Shown one piece after another: positions 44,365 to 54,687 of a stretch of DNA of 64,000 nucleotides (its first letter is position 1; each line of letters opens with the position of its first letter). The position numbers and the translations under genes were made by a program. The stretch comes from Gnomoniopsis sp. IMI 355080. Taxonomy: Eukaryota > Ascomycota > Sordariomycetes > Diaporthales > Gnomoniaceae. The DNA lies in contig JAPEVC010000075.1 in the NCBI GenBank assembly GCA_027946555.1, positions 85,027-149,026 of the forward strand. The letters are read 5' to 3'. Below the pieces are notes generated by a model, which saw only the letters and a program-made list of their open reading frames with translations, was not told the origin of the DNA and searched no databases.

Positions 44365-47300
44365 CAGGCTTGCTGGGGGAACTTTAGTGCGCGGCTGTGT
44401 TGCATCCCAGCCTCGTGGTTGGTGTCCATGCTCAGGCATGGGGTTATTTTCCTTATAGCTGTGCTGGGAAGAATTTCCTTACACGGTGTCCTGACCGACC
44501 ATCACGAAGATCTCACCGTTATCTTCCAAAGTTTGGATCACCACCTACAACCCCTTTTAAGCCCAATTACAAGCTACAGCTAGTTTTCAGAACAATCTAG
44601 AATCAAAGGCTAAAGTGCTATAAGCTGTAAGTTAGTTAGTATGTCTTTTTCGAACCCTCTGTTCTGACCCTACAGTCATCCAAAGCCCGCCAACCAAATT
44701 GGTGCCACCGTCACAATTGCAAGGACAACTGTTGACGTCCACCGCGAGATCATGATAAAGCGGCTCATGCTATTATACCTGGGGCTTCTTTGCCTCGCCG
44801 TTCTATCCGCGATCGCGTTCTTGGAATTGATTGCCGTCGCCTTGGAGCTCCTTTGAACACCACTCCGGGAATTGAGGCAGCGGTGATAGTGGTTCTGTCA
44901 GTGTGGCTTTGACCGGACCCACTTGGTTGAGGCCCACCTGGCTGAGGCAGAGTAACAGTGGGAAGACGGTAACCAACTTTGGGTCATCATTCTTGGATAA
45001 TTTGAAGACGGGGTAGAAGAGTAGCTAGGAGGTGGAAGGGCGTGGTGGGAAAACCTTTTCTGGACCCACCACGTTGGGTAATCTTCTGCTATCTTCATTT
45101 CCAGCCTGATCGCTGGCTGTCTTCGTGGAAATGCCAGGCATTCTGCCGGCGCGGCTCACGGGTTTCTTCGAGTCGGCGAAGAGCTATCATTTGGATTCTT
45201 AGGTCCGATGTGCGTACTCAATTGCAAGTCAATATTAGAAATGAAGGTCCTTCTTGAATTGCTGTTACCAATGCCAATGACATTGCAATCCGTTCTTTTC
45301 TCCCAGTGAGATTAGTCTTGTTGATCAAGAATGCTGCCGAGCCAGGAACGATGGGGCGCTGGCAGGTTCAGGTTGTATGTTCGGGCGTGCTTGCGGAGCA
45401 ACATTGCGTCAAACTTCTTAGCGCAGACTAACAGTTCCCTACAGACGAAGAAATGAGAGGTTTGACGGCTGCGTGCCAGTGGCACTGCCCGATTTTAGGT
45501 TCGAGTCAGGCCCGCCGCTCGCCTGTGGATAGGTACAGTACACAGGATTTCGTATGGTAGTAGGCTCGAAATGCTTGGTTGTGGTTTTGCTGACAAACTG
45601 AACTGAAATCATGGCGTCTTTTTGAAACGAAATCCGTTACTTCCGACTGTTGGGGTCCCCAAAGGGCGACGTCAATGAAAAAGAAAGGTCAAGTTTGGTG
45701 CAGGCTGAAGCCGTGATGTAAGTGACAGAAGGGGTTTAGCGCCGCCCTCTGTGATGGTCGACCGGCACCAATGTGGATAGGATATTTTCGACTCTTCCTC
45801 CGTATGAACGTGCTACTCATAGATCCAAGTCATAGTTTCCTTGAGAATGTTCATTGAGCGTACGATAACGTGTAATATCTTGAAATCAATCGCGAGGTGC
45901 GCGGAGACAGCTGCCCTATCTACAACTCGCCGCTCAGACTCGGACGTTCATGGCTCAGACTGTCCATCCATTGTTCGAATTGCATGCTTCGAACGATATG
46001 TATTAGTAAGAAATGACATCTATATAGTCCCAGCCAAGGATACGAAGAGCTCGGAATGACGGCGTCACTGTAGAGTATGTGAGCGATTACATCGAATAAG
46101 CCCTGACCTTACATCTCGAAGGCGGGCTGTTGTATCCACCAATCCACTTTTTACCACTGGAGACCTCGAATCAGACCAGCTCTATGCCGGATCGACCACC
46201 GCTCATCTCCGAAAATACATTTTTGTTTACTGCATTTTGTCTGTACATACGATGGCTGTTTCTTGTCACTCAACAGAGAGCACTTCGATACCATTCTTCA
46301 TGATGCTAAAGTGGCTTGCGATATAAGTCAAATGAGCCGAGATTACCACAACCTTGTCGTTTCCTTGATCCTTGGAACATAACGCTCATGTGCCCAGCAA
46401 GTTTTGTTTATTATGAGAAGATTCATGTTCGACCAATCACCGGCAAGATTTTGGAACGGGTCACGTTGAGGCTGACAGCGGAGAATTTATCTGAATCGTC
46501 GACAAGGCTAGCAGGCCAAGACAGGGACAAAATCTTGGCAAGGACTATGGCTTGGGCAATAGGCGATGCTAGCCAAGGGCTTGGCTAGAATACCTTACTC
46601 GATCTTAGCATTCGTTGAAAGGTTTCGGCCCGAGGACTCGGCTGAGTTGTAGGGCTGAGGCCCGAGGGAGATTTTAGAACTTGCGGCTCTCAAATAGTAT
46701 AAATGCGGGATGAAGAGCAAAATCAATCTATAGGATGTACTCACTATAGCGTGTTGCAATAGATCATTCGCAACTCTTGGTGTGACACGTTCTAAGCCGC
46801 ATTCGCTCCAACTTCCAATACTGTTGTTATCGCGAGGAAAGATGAGAGGCCGTGTGGTATTTGCAAGACCACCTTGTACGCTAATCTAATGTCACATCGA
46901 TAGCGGTGCATCACAACCATCGCCTTTGTATGCAGCACGTGTCGAGCAGGCAATGACCACACAGCGACTTTCTCCTGGCAGAGAGCGACTCACGATTGCG
47001 AACTGCATTCTTGGCAGAAAATCTATCGGTCTATCTGCTCCTACGACTCACGAGCCTCATTAGCACGAGTCAAATGACGGGCCATCTCCTCCATGGCCAC
47101 AGGAAAAGTCCATAGATCTACACCAAAGCTGGACCCAATGCAACAGATAATCATTACATTTCCGAGATGGGAAAGACGCGATAACTAAGGTCCTCGAGGC
47201 GGAGTGATGATGTGAAGTCGCAGCGACTAAGTTGAGGTCATCGTCGTCAGTCTAGACTCTACATACCTACAACCATGGATGGGTAAGTATAAAGCAAGGG

Positions 47301-47444
47301 AACATTGTCCTCAACTTTTGTCTGAAGCTTCTGAATGTCATCCACGCCTTTCAGCATAGTCACTTCAACCAGTCACTCTCTCAATATCAGGACACTCCTT
47401 CCATCACTTCAATCCTACAACTCACTCGAACAGCCTCAGTCAAG
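44365..47444. other. 3-kb gene-poor stretch
   Basis: No gene I can support. There is a 34-residue hydrophobic open frame at 44752-44856 (+), and on the minus strand near 44760-44960 a short Pro/Gly/Ser-rich frame; neither has a start, splice or domain context. A TATAAAT near 46699 has no obvious gene until 47445. Could include gene relics. Confidence 0.45.
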
Positions 47445-47855
47445 ATGCAGCTGTCTTTGATCACCGTTCTCTCGGCCGCCGGCCTCTCGTCTGCTTTCAA
47501 CGGACTGCCTGGCCTCCCCACGGATCTACCCACCAGTCTTCCCAGGGCCTTTCCCACGAATCTCCCATTCTCATTCCCCACCGAGTTGCCTACCTCATTC
47601 TTGACTGTTGACAAGCCTACTATTCCAACTCTGCCGTTGCCAACGGGCTTCCCTAAGGCCTTCCCCCAGCGTGACCTCGGCAAGGTTGTTCCCAACCTGC
47701 CCGTGGCTCTCCCTACCGATCTCCCCACCACTCTGCCCACCTTGCCCGTGGCTCTACCAACCGATCTTCCTACGACGCTTCCCACCGAACTTCCTACGTT
47801 TCTTCCCACCGACCTCCCTAAGATTCTTCCTAGCGATCTGCCTATCGTGGCATAA
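47445..47855 (+). CDS. Secreted LPT-repeat protein
   Basis: Single exon, 136 aa. A typical signal peptide (MQLSLITVLSAAGLSSAF) with a likely cleavage after about residue 17 is followed by a low-complexity mature chain built from degenerate Leu-Pro-Thr units (LPTDLPTTLPT and FPT/LPS variants). It has no cysteine. The DNA repeats are partly degenerate, so the motif is kept at protein level. Such Pro/Thr-rich secreted chains are often O-mannosylated and may coat the cell wall or be released; I know of no named family for it. The opposite strand also reads open for 140 codons (Val/Gly/Arg-rich), which is a by-product of the repeat. Upstream sequence (CT-rich leader from about 47360) fits a fungal 5' UTR. 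Confidence 0.75.
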   Translation: MQLSLITVLSAAGLSSAFNGLPGLPTDLPTSLPRAFPTNLPFSFPTELPTSFLTVDKPTIPTLPLPTGFPKAFPQRDLGKVVPNLPVALPTDLPTTLPTLPVALPTDLPTTLPTELPTFLPTDLPKILPSDLPIVA

Positions 47856-48799
47856 GTTAGTCGATGTATGCACAGAGCAAAGTCGTAAGTTGAGACCTCC
47901 CGTAGATACGCCCCAAAACGTTGGCCGCGCTTCTCACATAATCACAGACTGATACCCTCCAAGGCAGTCAACAGTTTCCACGGTTTTGTACATTGACAAA
48001 GGCTCAGCACTCATGAACTCATTTACGATGGAGATTAGAAGAATTGGAGTAATCATGGGATGCCACGTTACTAGATGTGGTGCTTAACAATGGTCGATCT
48101 TACATGGGTACCTATGACCGAAGATGCTGATGCTCTGGTCCTTCATTAGCTTAAAAGCAGCGTTCCAGCCTTAATATTAATTATTACCTATTTATACAAG
48201 ATCTTTGGGACTGCCTCTTCGTTCCATCTCTAATGTAGGCTTCAGCAAACTACCTTAACGAGGACCGGAACATGCGTAAGCGTTAATTTGACGCTATTTG
48301 CGAGGCCACAGGAAGCTTAGGATCTTGAATATATGGGATCTGACACAGGACATATTTCATCATTTGTATCAGTGTTCGAGGTTTTGAGTGTGGGTCTGGA
48401 ATACTCAAGCACGTTTTCTCGGCCAAGGGTCGATGAATGAGTTTATCACAAAGCCTTCTGATTACCTATATACCTTCCCAGAACCTAGTCTTCTCTCCAT
48501 TTATCCCTTACATAACACGCTACACAATTAAAACCACCCACTTTGTGATGGCAACCATGACCACAAACAATGTTTGACACTTTACTTGTAGTTAAGAATG
48601 ACATAGTCTCATCTTTCTTCTTTAATATTGCCTCTTTGCTTCTCGAGAGACCAACCTGATGAACAGTGAGAAATTAAGTTTGAACCCTCTACATAACATC
48701 CATAATATCGAGATACGATCCTGACACCGGGACACAAATCCCCCCCAAAACAGACTTTTACTGATCCTGATGTTCAAACATAGTAAAACTCGTGCCGTA
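47856..48799. other. Intergenic between convergent genes, nothing seen
   Basis: AT-rich 3' flanks of two secreted-protein genes. No coding or repeat feature recognised. Confidence 0.5.
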
Positions 48800-49698
48800 T
48801 CAAGATGAGTGCGATCCATAGCAATTATGTGCGTCTCCTCCAGCAAGCATATACAGACAGACCGGTGTCCCTCCAGTGACGCAAGCTGAACCGCTCACAC
48901 ATGCATAACCAGCGCCGTACGTCGACTGACAGCCGGCCGTGGAAGTGCAGGCTGTAGCACCGGTACAAGAGCCGCACAGGTTGCACAAGGCACTGCCGTC
49001 AATGCCCTCCGCGCAGGTCGAATACGGGTGGGTAGAGTTGCAGCCCTGATATCCTGTAACTGGGTAACTAACGTTGTAGGCAACGTATCCTGAAGGACAC
49101 TGGTGACTATTAGTATCGAGATCTGACTCCTGTGAAGCAAGGGGCAAGACACTTACGTTCTGGATGCCTGCTGTGGATGATGCCGTCGCTGACGCAGAGG
49201 CAGTTGACGAAATCGAGGATTGTGTGGATTGAGAACTGGTACTGCTGGATTTCACGCTCGAGGAGGAGGAGGTCGTCGCCTTCACTGAGCTTGAAGACTG
49301 CGTAGATGACGTCTTTACGCTTGACGTTGACGATTTCACGGAGCTGGTAGAGCTGGTTGAGCTTGTGACAGATTTTGTGGTATACGCCACCGTTGTCGTC
49401 TTCACAGGAATTGTAGAAGTCACGGTTTTGGTTGTGCTCGCATAACATATTTTTCCAATTGACAAAACGCAACTGGCCGTCTTGGATGTCGTAGTCGAGT
49501 CTAGATGAAAGTTAGAACTTGAATGTACAGAAGAAGTTCATCGTCAGCGTCAAGATGAAGCTTACAAATGGTGGAAGTTGTGTAGAGGGTAGTGAGAGCC
49601 CTGGCGTAGATTGCTCGAGGCTCTTCGCCATATCTCTCGTCAATATTCAAGGCCGCGACAGCTGCCGGAAAAAGGCAAAGCAAGGTACTAGGACGCAT
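48800..49698 (-). CDS. Secreted Ser/Thr-rich protein with Cys-rich C-terminal domain
   Basis: Three exons, complement(49566-49698), complement(49157-49500) and complement(48800-49099), 258 aa. It starts at ATG 49698 with a signal peptide (MRPSTLLCLFPAAVAALN). The middle is a Ser/Thr/Lys/Val-rich stretch (roughly residues 60-150) likely to be heavily O-glycosylated. The C-terminal domain has many Cys (CPSGY, GYQGC, CNLCGSC, ATACTS, AGCQS, GYACVSG) suggesting disulfide-linked loops. Intron 1 is 64 bp and intron 2 is 57 bp with good GTAAGT and CAG ends and an ACTAAT-like branch; intron 2 is a multiple of three with no stop, so retention would insert 19 residues. No GPI-type hydrophobic C-terminus is present. 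Probably a cell-wall or secreted protein; no named family recognised. Confidence 0.75.
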
Positions 49699-50581
49699 CT
49701 TGATTTAAAAGAGTGTGTCACGCCAAGAAGCGTATTCTAAAGAACGTCTGTGGTGAATGCATCACCCTTTTGCAGACCCACATGGAGAACAGCAGATGGG
49801 CATTCTTATAGTGGTACTCCCGTGTTGATTGTTGGTGTCAGTTGCTGGCCTTAGTAGACCCATGGCCGGAGTCTAGCTTGCTTATCGTACCATGGCGTTC
49901 TAGCTGACTGTTTCTTGCCATATTCAGCACAGTCATGTTCCGGGTATCTTCGATCCTAGTGCCCCCACCAGTGCCCGTCAAGGGGTTTTCTCGGGTCTAG
50001 AAATTGTCCAGCTGGGTTCCAGACCTCACCGATTTCTCGGAACAAAGGACTAAGCGGTAGGGGAAAGCCGTGGCGGTGGTAGAGGGTAGCCCACAGACAT
50101 AAACACGAACTAAGCTAGGCTAATCCTCCTGTAACTTTATTAGCGCCCTCTGGTCCCTGGTACCCTTAGGCTAGGGGCGGGATTCCCGATTTCGGATTTG
50201 GCGCTGTATATATCAAATCGCCATGTGTGCCGCGATTGGCCTAACTCCGTGAAGATTAGGTAGTTGCCTAGGGCTGAAGTTCGGGTGGCCTTGTGCAAAT
50301 TGCTCAAGTGCCAATTCGTTCACGCCACACTATTAAATCAGCTCTGCTCTCCTCTGAAATCGCTTACTATAGTATGGGTCGTACCGGTCGCACGCGCTAC
50401 TCATCTGGATTGTCTCGGATAGAGCACTGCGCTGGGCTGCTACATTCTGATTCATCACACCTTCTTCCTAAGCACAGAAAAACAGGTGGAAGTTAACGAG
50501 AAAATGATTCCTAGACTTTTTCTCTTGAATGCCAAGTTACATGAGAACCAAGGAACGTACAAGTGCCAATGATCGAAACCC
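49699..50581. other. Intergenic, no gene seen
   Basis: Upstream of the Ser/Thr-rich secreted protein and downstream of homogentisate dioxygenase. Short open frame at 50293-50496 has no support. Confidence 0.5.
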
Positions 50582-52011
50582 TCAAAGTTTCCCTGCTTTC
50601 TTGAAAGGGTTCAGCTCAGCACATTTGGAGGCCCATTCACTCAAAATCAACGGCTTGTCCGTCTCCAGTAAGAACACACTAACACCGAGATCATCTGTCT
50701 TTGTCGGCTTACTCATATCCTTCACCCTCGCAGCCTGAAATTCTTCCTCTCCTGGTCCATGAGTAGACATACTTCCATTCAATCCAGCCGTGAATGGCAC
50801 GAACTTGTTCGTTTCGGCATTCAGCGGGAACTTGGGGTCTGGATTAGAGATAATTGGCCCATAAAACTCCTGCATAGTGTTCCGGTGAAAGTACGGTAGT
50901 TGCATCGTGCCTTCTGCGGCGAACCATCGTGGACCGATGACGGCGAAGTCTACGATGGCGGTCGAGGGCTCAGCCCCGTGGTTCCTGGCACTAAGCGCCG
51001 TAAACAAGCTAGGGTCATGGTGGTCGAAGCGGACATTGCCAAGCGTGCTAAAGCGGCCCAGGTCGAATTTGTAGGGGTAGCTCGTGCCGTGCCACCCTGC
51101 TACGTCGAATGGTGTGTGCGTTTGTGTGCAGTGCCACAGCTTTCCAAAGAGCCGCGAGACGACTGTCCATTCTTCCTCGGCGGGTCTCGCATTGGAGCGG
51201 ACACGACTGGCGAGATCCCCATCGATGAAAGCCGTTGGGATTTGAAAGTCGCGGACATTCGCCAGTCCGGTGGTACCGATGACTCCGAGATCAGGAAGGC
51301 GGAAATGTCCCTCGTAAAGTTCACAGATATATCCTCGACATGGCTTGTTCTCTGGAAGTGTAACTCGATAGCGAACGCTTCGAGGAATCACAACAATCTC
51401 ATTCTGCCGCACAAGAAGCTTGCCTAGTTCAGTTTGGATGTCCAGAGTGCCGGCCTGTGGGATGATGAGGCAATCTCCATCGAGTGAAGAGTAGACCTGC
51501 TTCGAGTCCATGCTCTGCGTCACACTGAAAAGCCAGAGGGCCATTCCGGATTTCTTTTGCGGTTCGCCATTCTTCCCCAGAAGTTGTTGGCCATTGACCC
51601 AATTGGCAGTCTTTGGTACAGGCACAGAGCCCCAGAACAATGAATTGGGCGTCACATATTCTGAGCTGGTCGGAGACGGACTGCCGTAGCCTTCTGTTAT
51701 ATTGAGAGGCTTGAAGTCGCTGTGTATCAACGACGAATTCACCCGGTAGAGAAAGGTGTGGTAGCTTTGCTCTCGTGGCGCCACAAAGCTGCTGCTGCTG
51801 ATGCGCTCCGTGCGAAGGCCGAATGGTGGAGTTTGAGGACTGTTCACGGCGACGGGGATCGCGCCAGCAATGGCTTCAGATCTGTCTGCGCTGTTAGCCC
51901 AGGGTGGGCCTGACAAGAACCTGTGATCTTGAATTCTAACCGATGGTAATTGCCAAATCCCTCTAAATATTCATAGGGATCTTGTACCGGGAAATTCGTC
52001 ACTGGTGCCAT
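50582..52011 (-). CDS. Homogentisate 1,2-dioxygenase
   Basis: Two exons, complement(51942-52011 plus base 51941) and complement(50582-51890), separated by a 50-bp intron (donor GTTAGA, acceptor CAG), 459 aa. The first exon gives MAPVTNFPVQDPYEYLEGFG and the junction rebuilds GNYHRADRSEAIAGA before NSPQTPPFGL, matching the family N-terminus. Cupin core with the three iron ligands H359 (YFHRN), E365 (TMQEF) and H401 (STHGP). HGO opens the ring of homogentisate to maleylacetoacetate in Phe/Tyr catabolism in the cytosol. The spacing from E365 to H401 is six residues longer than in the human enzyme (E341 to H371), so this may be a diverged paralogue. The usual partners (fumarylacetoacetase, maleylacetoacetate isomerase) are not adjacent. 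It is divergent from the alpha/beta-barrel gene. Confidence 0.88.
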
Positions 52012-52539
52012 CTTCCTAGTGCTCTTTGTTGACTTCGGGACCCGGGCTGCGGCTGACGTGGTGTATACTGCGTTTGTCGATTTGCTGAAACGATTCGGGT
52101 CAGCCACGGCGTTGTTCTGTGATTCAGCTGCTTATGGACGCCCTTTTCTTAACTAGATACGCTTCAAATACTGAGATGATAGTATGGTCATACACATAAT
52201 GTCTGAAGATTAACCCGAGGAAGTAGAGAGGAGGTTCTCATCGAATTACCCTTTCCGGTCATACCCCGCTGAGGGCACATGCTCTGGGGCGACCTGTCAC
52301 AGACCACACAGCAGAACTGCACAGCAGCATGGGAAAGGCCTACTAACCCAAAAGCCTGCAGATTTACCTCGCAAATCTTCATAAAGCCGAGGTTCGACAG
52401 TGGGGGCTGCAGGTGTTGTTCTCGAGTCTCGCAATGGTCCGTTTACAACTGTCATTGTCTGAACTCTGGTGTATCCGCAGAGGTTCTGCAACTTTCATAC
52501 ATTGCAAGTCTGTCTGGCTTCCGCCGACTTCAAATCAAT
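52012..52539. other. Divergent promoter region, HGO and alpha/beta-barrel gene
   Basis: 528 bp between two divergent start codons. The HGO frame continues open upstream of its ATG but reaches only a GTG at 52107. No other gene. Confidence 0.5.
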
Positions 52540-53322
52540 ATGAGTATCCAAGTATTTGACTCAACGCAGGTCACCCAGATCATATATCTGAATATTCCAC
52601 CGGACCAGCATCTGAATCAAAAGCAAACCCACGCAGGCAGTCAATGGTCCAAAGCGCTAGACTTAATTACGGCTTACAAGGGTCTCTTGCGACTTTACTG
52701 GGGCAGAAGACTTGAGGAGCCTGAAAAAGTCCAACTACACCTAGGTAGTAACCCTCATGGTGGCGATTGAAGACCAGGACATGAATGTAATACATTGTGA
52801 CTAACCCTATCTGTTGAATATGCAGTGTGGGAAGACGCCCATCACGGCAAAGCCTTTCTGAAGTCCACCGTTTATAGCAGTGAATTCGTCCCCATTGTCC
52901 AAGGATTGAGTGGAGGGGAAAAACCTGGGATTCGTCACGCAACTATTCGCCATCAAGCCCTCGGAGACCCCTTCGGGCCACAGCTACTCGGCTACCCCAT
53001 TGGCACAGCAATTTATACAGGGACTGATGTCGCGTGGCAGCATGCCTGGCCACTGTGGACACACATTGTGAGGCACGTTGATGGTTGCAGAGGCATTGCC
53101 GGAGGTTACGTATCAGAACCTGTCGATGACCTTGAAAACGGCTATGTCGTTTATGTTGCTTGGCAAACGGTGAAACATCACGATGACTACCATCATACGG
53201 AACATTTTCAAAAGCGTTGGATCATTCTTCAGACTGGCTGTCAAGGCTGGACAGAGTATGGGCATATTGTTTTCGTGGAGATACGTAACGGGAAGGGGGA
53301 TACAGAAACCAGCAAGCTATGA
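52540..53322 (+). CDS. Probable dimeric alpha/beta-barrel (ABM-like) protein
   Basis: Two exons, 52540-52744 and 52826-53322, with an 81-bp intron (acceptor CAG), 233 aa, starting MSIQVFDSTQVTQIIYLNI. The first 100 residues have the look of an antibiotic-biosynthesis-monooxygenase-type ferredoxin fold: a beta strand (VTQIIYLNI), a helix, a mid-domain YWGRRLEEPEKVQLHLVWED strand pair and a helix with HHGKAFLKS. A second similar half (GTAIYTGTDVAWQHAWPLW, YVVYVAWQTVKHHDDYHHTEHF) suggests an internal duplication of the fold. Family members are small heme- or quinone-related oxygenases or stress proteins, and some have no known activity. The call is from fold-like pattern only. Divergent from HGO, so co-regulation is possible. 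Confidence 0.6.
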
Positions 53323-54687
53323 GTTGGCGAGGGAATGAGGTAGCTGCTGTGAAATCACGAAAAGAAATTGGGAAAACGTATATTTCAGACCCATGGTCAT
53401 TGTCTGTGCCGTGGACTGGATGATGTTGATACACCTCACGAGGAGAGGCAATATCTAGGTAATTGGTATCATGTCCATATGAAGGATCGTTGTGAACTCA
53501 TGATTGTTGGTTTCCACCCCCAGAATTTACCACTACCTAAGGCTACGATGGATCAAAAGCAAAAACAGAAGAGCAATGAAACGAGGAACTTGGCGGCAAG
53601 CCTGCCAAGAAATGGCAAGGAGACATAGCTGTGGATGTTGTGCAGATGTGAAGAGCCAGGAATCAGAGCCTAGCCTTTTGCGGTCGCAGTAAAGATGCTT
53701 CAAAATGGGAATTTCTTCATCAAGCCTGATATCGAGCATCAGCCGGCCGGTGTTTGCATTATCAGCGCCGTATTCCGTATTACAAATATGTAGGTAGTTC
53801 TCAGAGGAGAGCAAGTGGCGAGGCGCCAGGGCAAAACGAAACGGCGAAGGATTAAAGTCTCTTCGTGCGAAATGATAGCACAACCCCTGCCTCAAAGTAG
53901 ACAAAGCTTCTCAAGCTGGCGGGCTGTGCAAGCGCCCTGGTTAGTCGAGATGTCAGCCTGCATGAGAAAATGGGGCGCATACAATAGACACCTGGGCACG
54001 AAATGGGGGTCACTTGACTTAGATCCTACAGGCTCTGCTGCAAGAAACCAAACTGGCTCTTGTACCGAGAATCCATGCTGCGTCACTGAGAAACCACGAG
54101 TAAGCTTCAAGCAGATCGAAGTCGCCCTAACCTTAGAAGGGGCTGAGGCTTGAAGTCTGCAGGACGCCAATGTGTTACGTGAACCACACCTATGAACTCA
54201 AAATACTTGCGACTGACGGGATACCGGCTCTCCATTATGCATCACTCTTGGAATGGATTGTGCTGATTTGGATTCCTACCACCTGTCTCACTTGGTTGAT
54301 GAGAGGGCCGTCCGCGCTATGATAGCACTGTCCATCTAGTGCCTAATGGAGAGTATTCAACAATTTCGACATACCACAGAACAGATGAGAGGGAGTAGTA
54401 AATAATTTCGCAAGCATCTGATTGCAGAGACCGGAACCTATCATCAGAGAATTTGTTATGGACGCTGCATCAGTCCTGCAGCACACCCCTGCCGGTCTGC
54501 CACACTCAACGAGTTACCTCTATAATGAGGCTGTAATGTACATAAACAGTTTGAATTCCTTGTTTGTGTCGTAGGGGCTTTCTTCTCCGCTTTCTAGCCG
54601 CCCATGGGGATGATGATGACCAGGCCCTCCTGATCTCGGTCTCATCTTCGCATCCGACATTCATCCACACTGTCAAAGCGCCTCGCC
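53323..54687. other. Intergenic, no gene seen
   Basis: Open frames at 53533-53904 (minus) and 53815-54153 (plus) overlap, have unlike-coding composition and no splice context. Nothing else recognised. Confidence 0.5.

Noticed and set aside
45490..45520. GGTTCGAGTC-like T-arm near 45500
   Set aside because: No box A or cloverleaf could be built upstream.
47387..47809. 140-codon minus-strand frame rich in Val, Gly and Arg
   Set aside because: Antisense shadow of the Leu-Pro-Thr repeat; the plus strand has a proper signal peptide and leader.
53815..54153. 112-codon + strand frame
   Set aside because: No homology-like motifs, and a 92-codon antisense frame covers the same bases.
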